A stretch of 47,071 nt of DNA from REEB85 sp018971455 (GTDB lineage: Bacteria > Pseudomonadota > Alphaproteobacteria > Acetobacterales > Acetobacteraceae), in assembly GCA_028871195.1 (NCBI GenBank), contig JAGWNT010000018.1:1-47071 (forward strand), in the 5' to 3' direction. The position numbers were made by a program, and so were the translations under genes. Below the pieces are notes generated by a model, which had not been told where the DNA came from, made no database searches, and worked only from the letters and a program-made list of their open reading frames with translations. Of this stretch, positions 8,289 through 16,222 are shown in pieces. Numbering within the stretch: position 1 is the first letter of the stretch; each line of letters begins with the position of its first letter.

Positions 8289-8795
8289 ATGATCGACCCA
8301 CAAGCTGAATCTGACAATACCATGCTGCATAAGCAGGCCACCGACCGCATGGACGTGGCCAACCGGCTCTTCCTGCGCCTCTATCAGGCGTCCAACCTGC
8401 TGCATAAGACCGGCACGCGCGCGGTCTCGCGCTATGGCGCGACCACCCAGCAATGGGCGGTGCTCGGCGCCCTGTCGCGGCCGGCCCATCGCACCCGGGG
8501 CATGACGGTGAAGGAGCTGGTCGCTTTCCTGATGGTGAGCCGGCAGAACCTCGCCGCCGTGCTCGACCGGCTGGAGGCGGCCGGCCTCGTCGCGCGCAGC
8601 CGCATCGCCGGCGATGGCCGCCTGCGCCACATCTGCCTGACCGCGAAGGGCGCCGAGCGATGGCTTGCCATGCAGGACAGCATCCGCGGCTACTATGCCG
8701 ACGCGCTCGCCGAGTTCAGCACGGAGGAGGCCGTCCAGCTCTTCCGTCTGCTCGACCGCCTGCGCGGGAGCCTGGCCCGGATCGACGCGCAATGA
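8289..8795 (+). CDS. badR: MarR-family repressor, probable BadR
   Basis: A 168-residue MarR regulator. The winged helix-turn-helix covers about residues 45-110: TTQQWAVLGALSR, then the recognition helix region MTVKELVAFLMVSRQNLAAVLDRLEAAGLV, and the wing RSRIAGDGRLRHICLT. Helices at both ends would form the dimer interface. In R. palustris, BadR is a MarR repressor of the cyclohexanecarboxylate genes, relieved by a CoA-thioester intermediate; divergence from badH-badI-aliB supports the same role here. No Shine-Dalgarno sequence is visible before ATG 8289, and ATG 8322 or 8349 are no better, so the start is uncertain and the mRNA may be leaderless. MarR class is certain; the BadR name is from context. 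Confidence 0.82.
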   Translation: MIDPQAESDNTMLHKQATDRMDVANRLFLRLYQASNLLHKTGTRAVSRYGATTQQWAVLGALSRPAHRTRGMTVKELVAFLMVSRQNLAAVLDRLEAAGLVARSRIAGDGRLRHICLTAKGAERWLAMQDSIRGYYADALAEFSTEEAVQLFRLLDRLRGSLARIDAQ

Positions 8796-8889
8796 CCCGC
8801 CGGTGCGCGGCGCGGCACCCGCACCCGGCGGTCTCGACAAACGCGCCCCTGGCGTGCACCGCTAGCGGCAGCGCATCAGGGGGGCATTC

Positions 8890-9684
8890 GTGGACACCAG
8901 CAGGGCGGAGATGCCGAAATCGGAGCGGCGGGCGGGCACCGGCACGGTGCGGGCCGTGTCGCGGGCCTTCGCCGTGCTTCGCGCTTTCACCGCCGAACAG
9001 CCGGATCTCGGCCTCGCGGAGGTGACGGCGGCGGCGGGCCTGGACAAGGCGACCACCCGTCGTCTGCTGGTGACCCTGATCGAGGAAGGATTGGTGCGCC
9101 AGAACAGGCTGAGCCAGCGCTATGCGCTGACCTTCGGTATTCTGCCGCTCGCCGCCGCCGTGCACACCGGCGGATTGCGCGAGGAGGCCCGCCCGGTGAT
9201 GGCCGGGCTCGCGCGGGAAAGTGGTGTCACCGTCTTCATCAGCATCCCTGACCAGACAGGCGCGCTGTGTCTGGAGCGGATCCACGGCTCGGACCCCGTG
9301 CATGTGCGCTGGTGGGGGGTGGGGCGGCACATGCCGTGGAATTGCGGCGCCGCGCCACGGCTGCTGCTGGCCCATATGCCGCCCGACCGGGCGGCATCCC
9401 TGCTCGGCCACGCCGTGCCGCTGACCGTCCATTCGCCGATGAATATTCCGGCCATCCTGGCCCGCCTGCCCGCCATCCGCACCAGCGGCTTCGAGGTCGC
9501 GATCGACGACGTCGCAGTCGGGCTCAGCGCCGTTGCGGTACCGGTGCGCGACCGCGCCGGCGAGGTCATCGCGGCCCTCAGCCTGGGGGGCCTGACGCAC
9601 CTGGTTCTGGATGCCTCCGGCGCCCCGCGCGCGCTCGACCGGCTGACCTCGGCGGCCGCGGAGATTGCGTCCGCCCTGGCGTAA
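8890..9684 (+). CDS. IclR-family transcriptional regulator
   Basis: A 264-residue IclR protein with a GTG start preceded by AGGGGGGC. The N-terminal winged HTH spans about residues 20-80 (VSRAFAVLRAFTAEQPDLGLAEV...LDKATTRRLLVTL). The C-terminal GAF-like effector domain spans about 90-260, with GLREEARPVMAGLARESGVTV and the final VGLSAVAVPVRDRAGEVIAALSL typical of the family. It lies 88 bases upstream of the hydratase/importer operon on the same strand. A strong palindrome begins at its own stop codon, so it probably controls that operon, most likely as an activator. The effector is unknown and would be the operon's substrate or an intermediate. Confidence 0.93.
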   Translation: MDTSRAEMPKSERRAGTGTVRAVSRAFAVLRAFTAEQPDLGLAEVTAAAGLDKATTRRLLVTLIEEGLVRQNRLSQRYALTFGILPLAAAVHTGGLREEARPVMAGLARESGVTVFISIPDQTGALCLERIHGSDPVHVRWWGVGRHMPWNCGAAPRLLLAHMPPDRAASLLGHAVPLTVHSPMNIPAILARLPAIRTSGFEVAIDDVAVGLSAVAVPVRDRAGEVIAALSLGGLTHLVLDASGAPRALDRLTSAAAEIASALA

Positions 9685-9704
9685 AGGTTCATGCTATGAA
9701 CCTT
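9684..9704. promoter_or_regulatory. Perfect 9-bp inverted repeat, candidate IclR operator
   Basis: Arms AAGGTTCAT (9684-9692) and ATGAACCTT (9696-9704) are exact reverse complements around GCT. The element starts at the last base of the IclR stop codon and ends 10 bases before a TTGACA box. That is where an activating IclR dimer would sit. Its AT content stands out against the GC-rich surroundings. Confidence 0.65.
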
Positions 9705-9714
9705 GGTTTGCTGC

Positions 9715-9745
9715 TTGACACGCCCCCTTCCTCACGCGCTAGGCT
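9715..9745 (+). promoter_or_regulatory. Probable sigma-70 promoter of the hydratase/importer operon
   Basis: A perfect -35 box TTGACA (9715-9720) is followed after 19 bases by a weak -10, TAGGCT (9740-9745). The long spacer and poor -10 fit a promoter needing an activator. Transcription would start near 9752, leaving a short leader with GGAGG before ATG 9773. Confidence 0.5.
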
Positions 9746-9772
9746 CAGCCCAACGAAGGGCTGGAGGAAACG

Positions 9773-11029
9773 ATGGGCTACACCCTCGCCGAAAAAGTAT
9801 TGGCGCGCGTCAGCGGCGGGCAGCCAGTGCGCGCCGGTGACGAGGTGATGGCGCGGCCGGATTTCGTCGTGGCCTACGATTTTCCCGGCTATACCGATGT
9901 GATCTTCCGCCAGATGAAGGAGGATTTCGGCATCGCGCGCGTCGCCGAACCGGACCGCTACGCCATTTTCATCGACCACATGGTGCCCGTCGCCACCGCC
10001 GCCGAGGAGCAGTTGCACATCCAGACGCGGGAGTGGTGCCGCGAACAGGGCGTGCCGCTCTACGAACGCCGCGGCATCGGCCACCAGGTCTCGGCCGAGC
10101 TGGGCTATGCGAGCCCGGGCGCCTTCGTGGTGCATTTCGACGGGCATATCAGCCAGCTCGGCGCCTACGGCACGCTGGCAATCGGGCTGCGGCGGAACAT
10201 CCTCGAAGCGTTCGTGCGCGAGCGGGTCTCGCTCAAGGTGCCGGCCACCACCCGCATCAACCTGCATGGGGCGTTGCAGAAGGGCGTGATGGCGCGCGAC
10301 GTGTTCCACCACATCGTGCGGGTACTCGGCCCGAGCGCCTGCCGCTTTCAGGTGATGGAGGTCGGCGGGCCCGGCCTGTCAGGCATCTCGCTCGAAGGCC
10401 GCCAGGTGATTTGCGGGCTTGCGATGTTCACCGGCGCCGTCACTGCGGTGTGCAACCCCGATGCGCTGTCGCGCGCGTACACGGATCCACGTGCCCGCAT
10501 CACCCTGCCCGAGCTGGTGAGCGATCCGGATGCGAGCTACGCCGCGGTGCACGACATCGATATCTCGACGCTCGATCCGGTGATCGTCGTGCCGCCCAAT
10601 CCCGCCAATACCCGCGATCTGGCGGAGCATATCGGCCTGCCGATCAATGCCGGCTATCTCGGCAGCTGCGCCTCCGGACGCCTCGAGGATCTGCGGATCG
10701 CCGCCCAGATCCTCAAGGGACGGCGTGTGGCGGACGGGTTCTCGCTGCACGTCATCCCGACCTCGCAGGAGATCATGGCCCGCGCCGCCGATGAGGGACT
10801 CATCGCCACGCTGGTCGAGGCCGGCGCCTTCACCTCCAGCCCGAGCTGCGACTACTGCTTCGGGCGCATCGCCGTGCTGTCGGGCGGGCAGCGCGCCGTT
10901 TCGACCGGCACGCTGAATGTTTCAGGCCGCATGGGCAATCCGGACTCGGAAATCTATCTGTGCAATGCGGCGGCCGTTGCCGCGGCCGCGATCGAGGGCC
11001 GCGTCACCGATCCGCGCAAATATCTCTGA
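9773..11029 (+). CDS. Aconitase/LeuC-type hydratase large subunit
   Basis: A 418-residue homologue of the 3-isopropylmalate dehydratase large subunit and of dimethylmaleate hydratase DmdA; start ATG follows GGAGGAAACG. Three Cys for a [4Fe-4S] cluster are present: Cys299 in YLGSCASGR, and Cys359 and Cys362 in SPSCDYCFG. Other family landmarks are FIDHMVP, GIGHQV, and FDGHISQLGA in place of the usual DSHT/GA motif, keeping Asp and His but losing Ser and Thr. It would catalyse hydration or dehydration of an unsaturated or hydroxy dicarboxylate with the small subunit that follows 11 bases later. A lyase gene and an uptake system next to it argue for catabolism, not leucine synthesis. Substrate unknown. 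Confidence 0.85.
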   Translation: MGYTLAEKVLARVSGGQPVRAGDEVMARPDFVVAYDFPGYTDVIFRQMKEDFGIARVAEPDRYAIFIDHMVPVATAAEEQLHIQTREWCREQGVPLYERRGIGHQVSAELGYASPGAFVVHFDGHISQLGAYGTLAIGLRRNILEAFVRERVSLKVPATTRINLHGALQKGVMARDVFHHIVRVLGPSACRFQVMEVGGPGLSGISLEGRQVICGLAMFTGAVTAVCNPDALSRAYTDPRARITLPELVSDPDASYAAVHDIDISTLDPVIVVPPNPANTRDLAEHIGLPINAGYLGSCASGRLEDLRIAAQILKGRRVADGFSLHVIPTSQEIMARAADEGLIATLVEAGAFTSSPSCDYCFGRIAVLSGGQRAVSTGTLNVSGRMGNPDSEIYLCNAAAVAAAAIEGRVTDPRKYL

Positions 11030-11040
11030 GGAGCACGACC

Positions 11041-11565
11041 ATGCCGCTCGCCAATCTGCGCGGCCGCGTCGCCTGGATCTTCGACGAGGAGAATTTCGAC
11101 GTCGATCAGATCGTTGGCGTCAAGAACATCAAGATCACCAATGTCGAGGAACTCGCCCGGATCGCCATGCGCCACTACGACGCGGCGTTCGGCGAGGCCG
11201 TGCGCGCGGGAGACATCGTGGTGGGCGCCGGCAATTTCGGCTACGGCCATCCGCATTATCCACCCCTGCGCGCCATCCGCCATCTCGGCATTTCCGGCAT
11301 CGTGGCCGAGAGTTTCGCGCCCGGCTTCTGGCGCGGCGAGATCAGCATGGGCACGCCGCTCGTCCCCTGCCCCGGCATCATCGGTCTCGTGCGGCGCTGG
11401 GACGAGATCGAGGTGGACTGGTCCGTCGGCCTGGTCCGCAACCACACGACCGGCAACAGCCTCGCCTTCGAGCCGCTGGCCGCGGCCGACATCGCCATGC
11501 TCGAGACCGGCGGGCTGGTGCCATACCTCAAACGCGATCTCGCGGCGGCGCGGACCGGCGCATAG
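11041..11565 (+). CDS. Aconitase/LeuD-type hydratase small subunit, atypical active-site loop
   Basis: A 174-residue swivel-domain protein of the LeuD/DmdB family; ATG 11041 has GAGGAGCACGACC before it. The family core is clear: NFG at 65-67 and GISGIVAESFAPGFWRGEI near 84-102. In LeuD/aconitase the loop after NFG reads GCGSSREHAPWAL and its Ser-Arg pair is catalytic; here the same place reads YGHPHYPPLRAI (68-79), so the Ser-Arg pair is gone. Partner of the large subunit immediately upstream. Either the substrate differs strongly or other residues take over. The rest of the domain is intact and the gene is in frame, so decay is unlikely. Confidence 0.8.
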   Translation: MPLANLRGRVAWIFDEENFDVDQIVGVKNIKITNVEELARIAMRHYDAAFGEAVRAGDIVVGAGNFGYGHPHYPPLRAIRHLGISGIVAESFAPGFWRGEISMGTPLVPCPGIIGLVRRWDEIEVDWSVGLVRNHTTGNSLAFEPLAAADIAMLETGGLVPYLKRDLAAARTGA

Positions 11566-11577
11566 GGAGAAGCAAGC

Positions 11578-12468
11578 ATGCAACAGCGCAAATGGCTAAG
11601 GGAGCGCCTCGCGGCAGGGCGTACCGTCTGGGGTGCGGGCTGCTACGACGCGTTGAGCGCCAAGCTCATCGAGGCCGCCGGGTTCGAGGCGGTGCTGACA
11701 TCCGGCTTCGGCGTCTCCGCCTCGTTTCTCGGCAAGCCCGATGTCGAGCTCTACACCATGACCGAGAACCTCGCCGTCGTCCGCCAGGTGGTCAACACGG
11801 TGGAGATCCCGGTCGTCGCCGACTGCGACACCGGCTACGGCAATGCGGTCAACGTGATGCGCACCGTGCGCGAGTTCGAACAGGCCGGCGTGGCGGCGGT
11901 GATCCTGGAAGACCAGGTGGTGCCCAAGCGCTGCCCGGCCGTTGCCAACCGCATCGAGGTGATTCCGATCGGCGAGGGCGTCGCCAAGATCCGCGCCGCC
12001 GTCGAGGCGCGGCGCGACCCCGAGCTCGTCATCATCGCGCGCACCGATGCCGGCAGCGAGGAGGAGGCCGTGGCGCGCGCGCAGGCCTATGCCGCCGCCG
12101 GGGCGGACATGGTGCAGCCGATATCCAAGACCATGAAGGATGCCGACATGCTGCGCCGCTTCGGCAAGGCGGCGGGGCGGCCCGTGTCATTGCAGGTTCT
12201 CGGCTGGCTCGAAAAGGCATTGAGCCCGGCTGATCTCGAGGAGATCGCCGGCATCGCCTTCTTCCCGCTGGTGGCGCTGATGACGGCGGCGAACGCCATC
12301 GAGACCAATCTGAAGGCGCTGCGCGCGGCCCGCTCGACGGCAGCACTGCCCTTGGCCTGCATGGACCACAAGGCGTTCGCCGAGCGGCTCGATTTCTCCA
12401 AGATCGAAGACATCCAGATGCGCCTGCTGCCGGAGGCCCCGGTCTTCGCGCACCAGGCCGCCGACTGA
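11578..12468 (+). CDS. Isocitrate lyase/PEP mutase-family carboxylate lyase
   Basis: A 296-residue TIM-barrel enzyme of the isocitrate lyase/PEP mutase superfamily, the size of methylisocitrate or 2,3-dimethylmalate lyases. Landmarks: GCYDALSAKLIEAAGFEAV, SGFGVSAS, the metal-binding segment VVADCDTGYGN, and IIARTDA. The catalytic loop normally reads K(K/R)CGH; here it is KRCPA (117-121), keeping Cys119 but replacing Gly-His. Family members cleave 2-methylisocitrate, 2,3-dimethylmalate or oxaloacetate-like acids to pyruvate, succinate, propionate or similar. It lies 12 bases after the LeuD-like gene with GGGAGAAGC before ATG. Hydratase plus lyase of these families are the last steps of nicotinate fermentation in Eubacterium barkeri, so a similar substituted malate is a plausible substrate. 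Confidence 0.85.
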   Translation: MQQRKWLRERLAAGRTVWGAGCYDALSAKLIEAAGFEAVLTSGFGVSASFLGKPDVELYTMTENLAVVRQVVNTVEIPVVADCDTGYGNAVNVMRTVREFEQAGVAAVILEDQVVPKRCPAVANRIEVIPIGEGVAKIRAAVEARRDPELVIIARTDAGSEEEAVARAQAYAAAGADMVQPISKTMKDADMLRRFGKAAGRPVSLQVLGWLEKALSPADLEEIAGIAFFPLVALMTAANAIETNLKALRAARSTAALPLACMDHKAFAERLDFSKIEDIQMRLLPEAPVFAHQAAD

Positions 12469-12503
12469 CTCGTCACAACGCGCGACCAAGGGGGGGAAAG
12501 ACA

Positions 12504-13664
12504 ATGCGGATTGCCAAGGGAGCAGCGCTCGTCGCTGCCATGTTGCTGGCTGGCGGAAGCGTGCTGGCCGGACCGGCGCGGGCCGCAGCGCTCGCACCCG
12601 GCGACTACAAGGTGGGCTTCGTCGCCGAAATCACCGGGCCGATCGCCTTTGCCGGGAAATCCTTCCTGGCCGGCGCCCAGCTTGCCGCCGACGAGATTTC
12701 GGCGAATGGCTGGATGGGCAAGGGCACGCACATCTCCGTTCTGGTGAAGGACAGCGCCAGCGACGCCGCGCGCGCCATTCAGGACATTCACCAGTTCATC
12801 GCCGACCGCTCGGTGATCGCCACCACCTGCTGCATCCTCTCGCCGGTGGCCAACTCGGTCAAACCGATCGTTGCCTCGGCGGGCATTCCGCTCGTCATCC
12901 ACGGCGCCACCCTGCCCGGCCTGCCGGCGCCACCATGGGTGTACAGCATGACCGTGCTGCCCGGGCCGAAGGATGTCGCGACCGCGGTAAAGATGGCGGA
13001 GACCACCAAGCCCAAATCGGTGACCTATTTCCTTGCCGCCGACAATGACGCCTTCAAGGCGCGCCTGGGCGCGGCCCGCGCGGCGCTCGAGAAGATGGGG
13101 GTCAAGACCGCCGGCGTGGTCAGCGTGCTGACCGCGGACACTGACTTCACGGCGCCCGCGACGCAGGCGATGGGCGAGCACCCCGACGCCATCCTGATCT
13201 ACACCACGCAGGCGCCGGCCGTCGGCATCATCGCAGCCCTTCGCCAGCGCGGCTACACCGGCACCATCGTGGGCAACGACGTCCTCTCACCCGCATCGGT
13301 GTTCAAGAAGCTGGGCCCCGCCGTCGTCGGCATTCCCTTCCCGATCGGCTTTTCGTCGGACCTCGCGACCACGCCGGAGGCGAAGGCGTTCGTGGCCGGC
13401 TACAAGGCCAAATTCGGCAACGACCCCGACATCTACTCGGCCCAGGGCTATGAGGCGATCTGGTTCATCGCCCAGGGGCTGCGCGCGGCCGGCGGCAAGC
13501 CGACCCGCGCCACCCTGGCCAAGACTCTGGCGGCCCAACACGAGGTGACGCACAACGTCTATGGCGGTGAGCCGATCACGGGCGGGCAGATCGACACGGC
13601 CGGGACGACGATCGTCGCATGGTCGGCCGACGGCAAGCTGGTGCCCTGGACGGGCGCGAAGTAA
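12504..13664 (+). CDS. ABC transporter periplasmic substrate-binding protein, branched-chain amino acid type
   Basis: A 386-residue type I periplasmic binding protein (LivJ/LivK/Peripla_BP_6 class). A Sec signal peptide covers about residues 1-28 and ends at ARAAA. The mature start YKVGFVAEITGPIAFAGKSFLAGAQLAADEIS is typical of the family, as are VYSMTVLPGPKDVATAVKMA and the C-terminal YEAIWFIAQGLRAAGGKPTRA. It would capture the operon's substrate in the periplasm. AAGGGGGGGAAAGACA precedes the ATG. First of five consecutive importer genes. Members of this class also bind aromatic and dicarboxylic acids, so the ligand need not be an amino acid. Confidence 0.93.
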   Translation: MRIAKGAALVAAMLLAGGSVLAGPARAAALAPGDYKVGFVAEITGPIAFAGKSFLAGAQLAADEISANGWMGKGTHISVLVKDSASDAARAIQDIHQFIADRSVIATTCCILSPVANSVKPIVASAGIPLVIHGATLPGLPAPPWVYSMTVLPGPKDVATAVKMAETTKPKSVTYFLAADNDAFKARLGAARAALEKMGVKTAGVVSVLTADTDFTAPATQAMGEHPDAILIYTTQAPAVGIIAALRQRGYTGTIVGNDVLSPASVFKKLGPAVVGIPFPIGFSSDLATTPEAKAFVAGYKAKFGNDPDIYSAQGYEAIWFIAQGLRAAGGKPTRATLAKTLAAQHEVTHNVYGGEPITGGQIDTAGTTIVAWSADGKLVPWTGAK

Positions 13665-13671
13665 CGCCCCG

Positions 13672-14559
13672 ATGTCGCTGTTCGTCGAGCAACTGATCAA
13701 TGGCTGCGCGCTGGGCTCGCTCTATGCGCTGTTTGCCATTGGCTTTGGCCTGGTGTTCGCGACCCTCGGTATCCTCAACGCCGCCCACGGCACCTACGCC
13801 AGCTGGGCGGCGATTGCGGCCCTCGCCGCCGTGCAACGCCTCGGTCTGCCATTTCCGCTTGCGGTACTGGTGGGCGTGGCGGCCGGCGGAGCCCTGGGGG
13901 TGGCGGTCGATCAGATCGCCTTCCAGCCCCTGCGCCGTCGTGGTGCAGGGATGCTGGGGGCGCTGATCACCTCGATCGCCGCCTGGATCGTGCTGGACAA
14001 TCTGGCCGGCGTGGCGACCGGCCAGGACAGCCTGAGTTTTCCAACCGACTCCTATCCTGGCGGCATGCTCCATGTCGGCGGCATTGCCTTCTCCACCATG
14101 CAGCTGATCACCATCATCGCCATGCTGGCGGCCACGCTCGGCATGCATCTGCTGGTGCGCCACAGCCGCTTCGGTGCTGCGATGCGCGCCGTTGGCTGGA
14201 AGGAACAGGCCGCGGCGATCGTTGGCGTCGATCCACGGCGGGTGGTTCTGGCCACCGCCTTCCTCGCCGGCGCGGCATCCGGCCTGGCCGGCGTGCTCGG
14301 CGGCATCTCGACGGCCAATGTCTCCTACAGCCTCGGCGAGGGGTTGATGCTGAAGGGCTTCGCCGCGGTCGTCGTGGGCGGTTACGACGATGTGCGCGGC
14401 GCCGCCCTGGCGGGCGTTGCGTTGGGCATTCTCGAAGTGATGTCCGCGCAATACGTCTCGACCAGCCTGCGTGACGGCATCACCTACGCGCTGCTGCTCG
14501 GCTTCCTGCTGCTGCGCCCGCGCGGCCTGTTTGGCGGCACCAGCTTCGTGCGAGCCTGA
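13672..14559 (+). CDS. ABC transporter permease, LivH type
   Basis: A 295-residue inner-membrane protein with about eight hydrophobic segments. The N-terminal FVEQLINGCALGSLYALFAIGFGLVFATLGILNAAHG is the LivH signature, and DPRRVVLATAFLAGAASGLAGVLGG with LKGFAAVVVGGYDDVRGAALAG is the permease coupling region. ATG 13672 lies 7 bases after the binding-protein stop. It pairs with the LivM-type permease downstream to form the translocation pore. Confidence 0.92.
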   Translation: MSLFVEQLINGCALGSLYALFAIGFGLVFATLGILNAAHGTYASWAAIAALAAVQRLGLPFPLAVLVGVAAGGALGVAVDQIAFQPLRRRGAGMLGALITSIAAWIVLDNLAGVATGQDSLSFPTDSYPGGMLHVGGIAFSTMQLITIIAMLAATLGMHLLVRHSRFGAAMRAVGWKEQAAAIVGVDPRRVVLATAFLAGAASGLAGVLGGISTANVSYSLGEGLMLKGFAAVVVGGYDDVRGAALAGVALGILEVMSAQYVSTSLRDGITYALLLGFLLLRPRGLFGGTSFVRA

Positions 14560-14561
14560 CC

Positions 14562-15428
14562 GTGCTGTCGGGCATGGCCGATTTCTGGGCTGCGTATCAA
14601 AGCACGCTTGGCTTCGCCATGGTCAACGCGTTCTTCGCGCTGTCCACTTATGCCGTGCTGTCGGCGGGCATGCTAAGCTTCGCCACCGTGACCTTTGCCG
14701 CGCTGGGCGGCTTCCTCGGCGCACAGCTCGCCGTCCATCTGGCGCTGCCGCCGGTGCTGGTGATGCCGGTGAGCGCACTGTCCGGCGCGCTGCTGGCCTA
14801 TGTGGTGGCCCTGCTGTTCCTGCGGCTCGACAGCCATTGGATGGCACTGGCAAGTCTTGCCCTGGTGCTGATCACGCGGGTCGTGGCGTTGAACGCCACG
14901 GCGCTGACCGGCGGCGTGAACGGCCTGTCCGTGCCGCTCAGCCTGCCGCTCTGGGTGCTCGCCGCGATTCTGGCGGTAATCTGCGTCGTCTTCTGGCGGC
15001 TGTCGGCCTCATGGTACGGCATCGCCGCGCGCGCCGTGCGTGAGGACGCGGCGGTCGCCGCCACGCTCGGGATCCCCCAGCGCCGCATCCAGACCATCGC
15101 CTTCATCATCTCCGGCGCGGTGGGCGGGCTGGGCGGCATACTCCTGGCGCTGATGCTGCAATTCCTCTCGCCCGAGACATATTTCATCGACATCGCCTTC
15201 ACCATGATCGCCGCCGTCGTGCTGGGCGGCTCCTACCATTGGGCGGGCGCGATCGTCGGCGCGGTCGTGTTCACGGCCCTGCCGGTTCTGCTCCAGGCCG
15301 TGGTGCCCGATTTCGAGAAAGTGGCCAATGGCATCTGCCTTCTTTTGATCATGATCTTCCTGCCGCGTGGCCTGATCGACCCGCGCGCGCTGCGGTTGCG
15401 CCGCGCCCGAAAGGCGCCGTCCCGATGA
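14562..15428 (+). CDS. ABC transporter permease, LivM type
   Basis: A 288-residue polytopic membrane protein, short for a LivM because the usual extra N-terminal helices are absent. GIAARAVREDAAVAATLGIPQRRIQTIAFIISGAVGGLGG is the conserved cytoplasmic coupling region, followed by FTMIAAVVLGGSYHWAGAIVGA. GTG 14562 lies two bases after the LivH-type stop; ATG 14574 is an alternative. Its stop overlaps the next start as ATGA, so translation is coupled to the ATPase gene. Confidence 0.9.
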   Translation: MLSGMADFWAAYQSTLGFAMVNAFFALSTYAVLSAGMLSFATVTFAALGGFLGAQLAVHLALPPVLVMPVSALSGALLAYVVALLFLRLDSHWMALASLALVLITRVVALNATALTGGVNGLSVPLSLPLWVLAAILAVICVVFWRLSASWYGIAARAVREDAAVAATLGIPQRRIQTIAFIISGAVGGLGGILLALMLQFLSPETYFIDIAFTMIAAVVLGGSYHWAGAIVGAVVFTALPVLLQAVVPDFEKVANGICLLLIMIFLPRGLIDPRALRLRRARKAPSR

Positions 15429-16222
15429 TGAGCGCGCCGATGCTGCGCCTTGAGGGCGTGCAGAAATCCTTCGGCGGATTGACCGCGGTTGCCGCCCTCA
15501 GCCTCGAGGTGCCGGCCGGTTGCGTCGCGGGGCTGATGGGACCCAACGGCGCCGGCAAAACCACGGTGATCAACCTCATCACCGGCCTGCTGCGCGCCGA
15601 TAGTGGCGTCATCGCACTCGACGGCGCGCCGGTTCAGCACCTTCCCGTGCATGCCATCGCCGCCCGCGGCATTGCGCGCACCTACCAGAATGTCCGCCTG
15701 TTCGCCGGCATGACGGCCCTCGAGCAGGTCATGGCCGGCAGCTATCTGCGGCGCCGCACCTCGCTCATGGCCTCGTTTCTCGCCCTGCCCAGCGCGCGGG
15801 CCGCCCTGCGGATGACGCGGCGGCGGGCGCTCGATCTTCTGGCGCGCGTCGGCATGGCCGCGCGGGCCGACGAGCTGGCGGAGACGCTGTCCTACGGCGA
15901 GCAGCGGCGCATCGAGATCGCCCGCGCACTCGGCGCCGGGCCCCGCCTGCTGCTGCTCGACGAACCGACCGCCGGCATGAACGCGCAGGAATCCGAGGCC
16001 ATCGGCCGCCTCGTTCACACGCTGCGCGACGATGGCCTGACGGTGTTGATGGTTGAGCACAATGTCCGCCTGGTCAGCGATTTTTGCGACCAGGTAACGG
16101 TGATGAGTTTTGGTCGGGCGCTGGTGCATGGCACGCCGACCGCCTGCATGGCCGACCCCGAGGTTCAGGAAGCCTATTTTGGGCGCAAGGAAGATGCTCA
16201 GCGTATCCGCGCTCTGCGCTAG
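15425..16222 (+). CDS. ABC transporter ATP-binding protein, LivG type
   Basis: A 265-residue ABC ATPase. Walker A GPNGAGKTT (39-47), signature LSYGEQRRIEIARAL (LivG proteins commonly have SYGEQR), Walker B LLLLDEPTAGMN, and the H-loop histidine in MVEHNVRLVSDFCD. TYQNVRLFAGMTALEQVM is the LivG-specific segment after the Q-loop. It energises the importer with the LivF-type subunit, whose start lies inside this gene's 3' end. The start is set by the ATGA overlap with the permease stop. Confidence 0.94.
   Translation: MMSAPMLRLEGVQKSFGGLTAVAALSLEVPAGCVAGLMGPNGAGKTTVINLITGLLRADSGVIALDGAPVQHLPVHAIAARGIARTYQNVRLFAGMTALEQVMAGSYLRRRTSLMASFLALPSARAALRMTRRRALDLLARVGMAARADELAETLSYGEQRRIEIARALGAGPRLLLLDEPTAGMNAQESEAIGRLVHTLRDDGLTVLMVEHNVRLVSDFCDQVTVMSFGRALVHGTPTACMADPEVQEAYFGRKEDAQRIRALR

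Noticed and set aside
9773..11565. leuCD for leucine biosynthesis
   Set aside because: Both subunits lack key family residues, no leuA or leuB is near, and the context is an uptake and catabolic operon with an IclR regulator.
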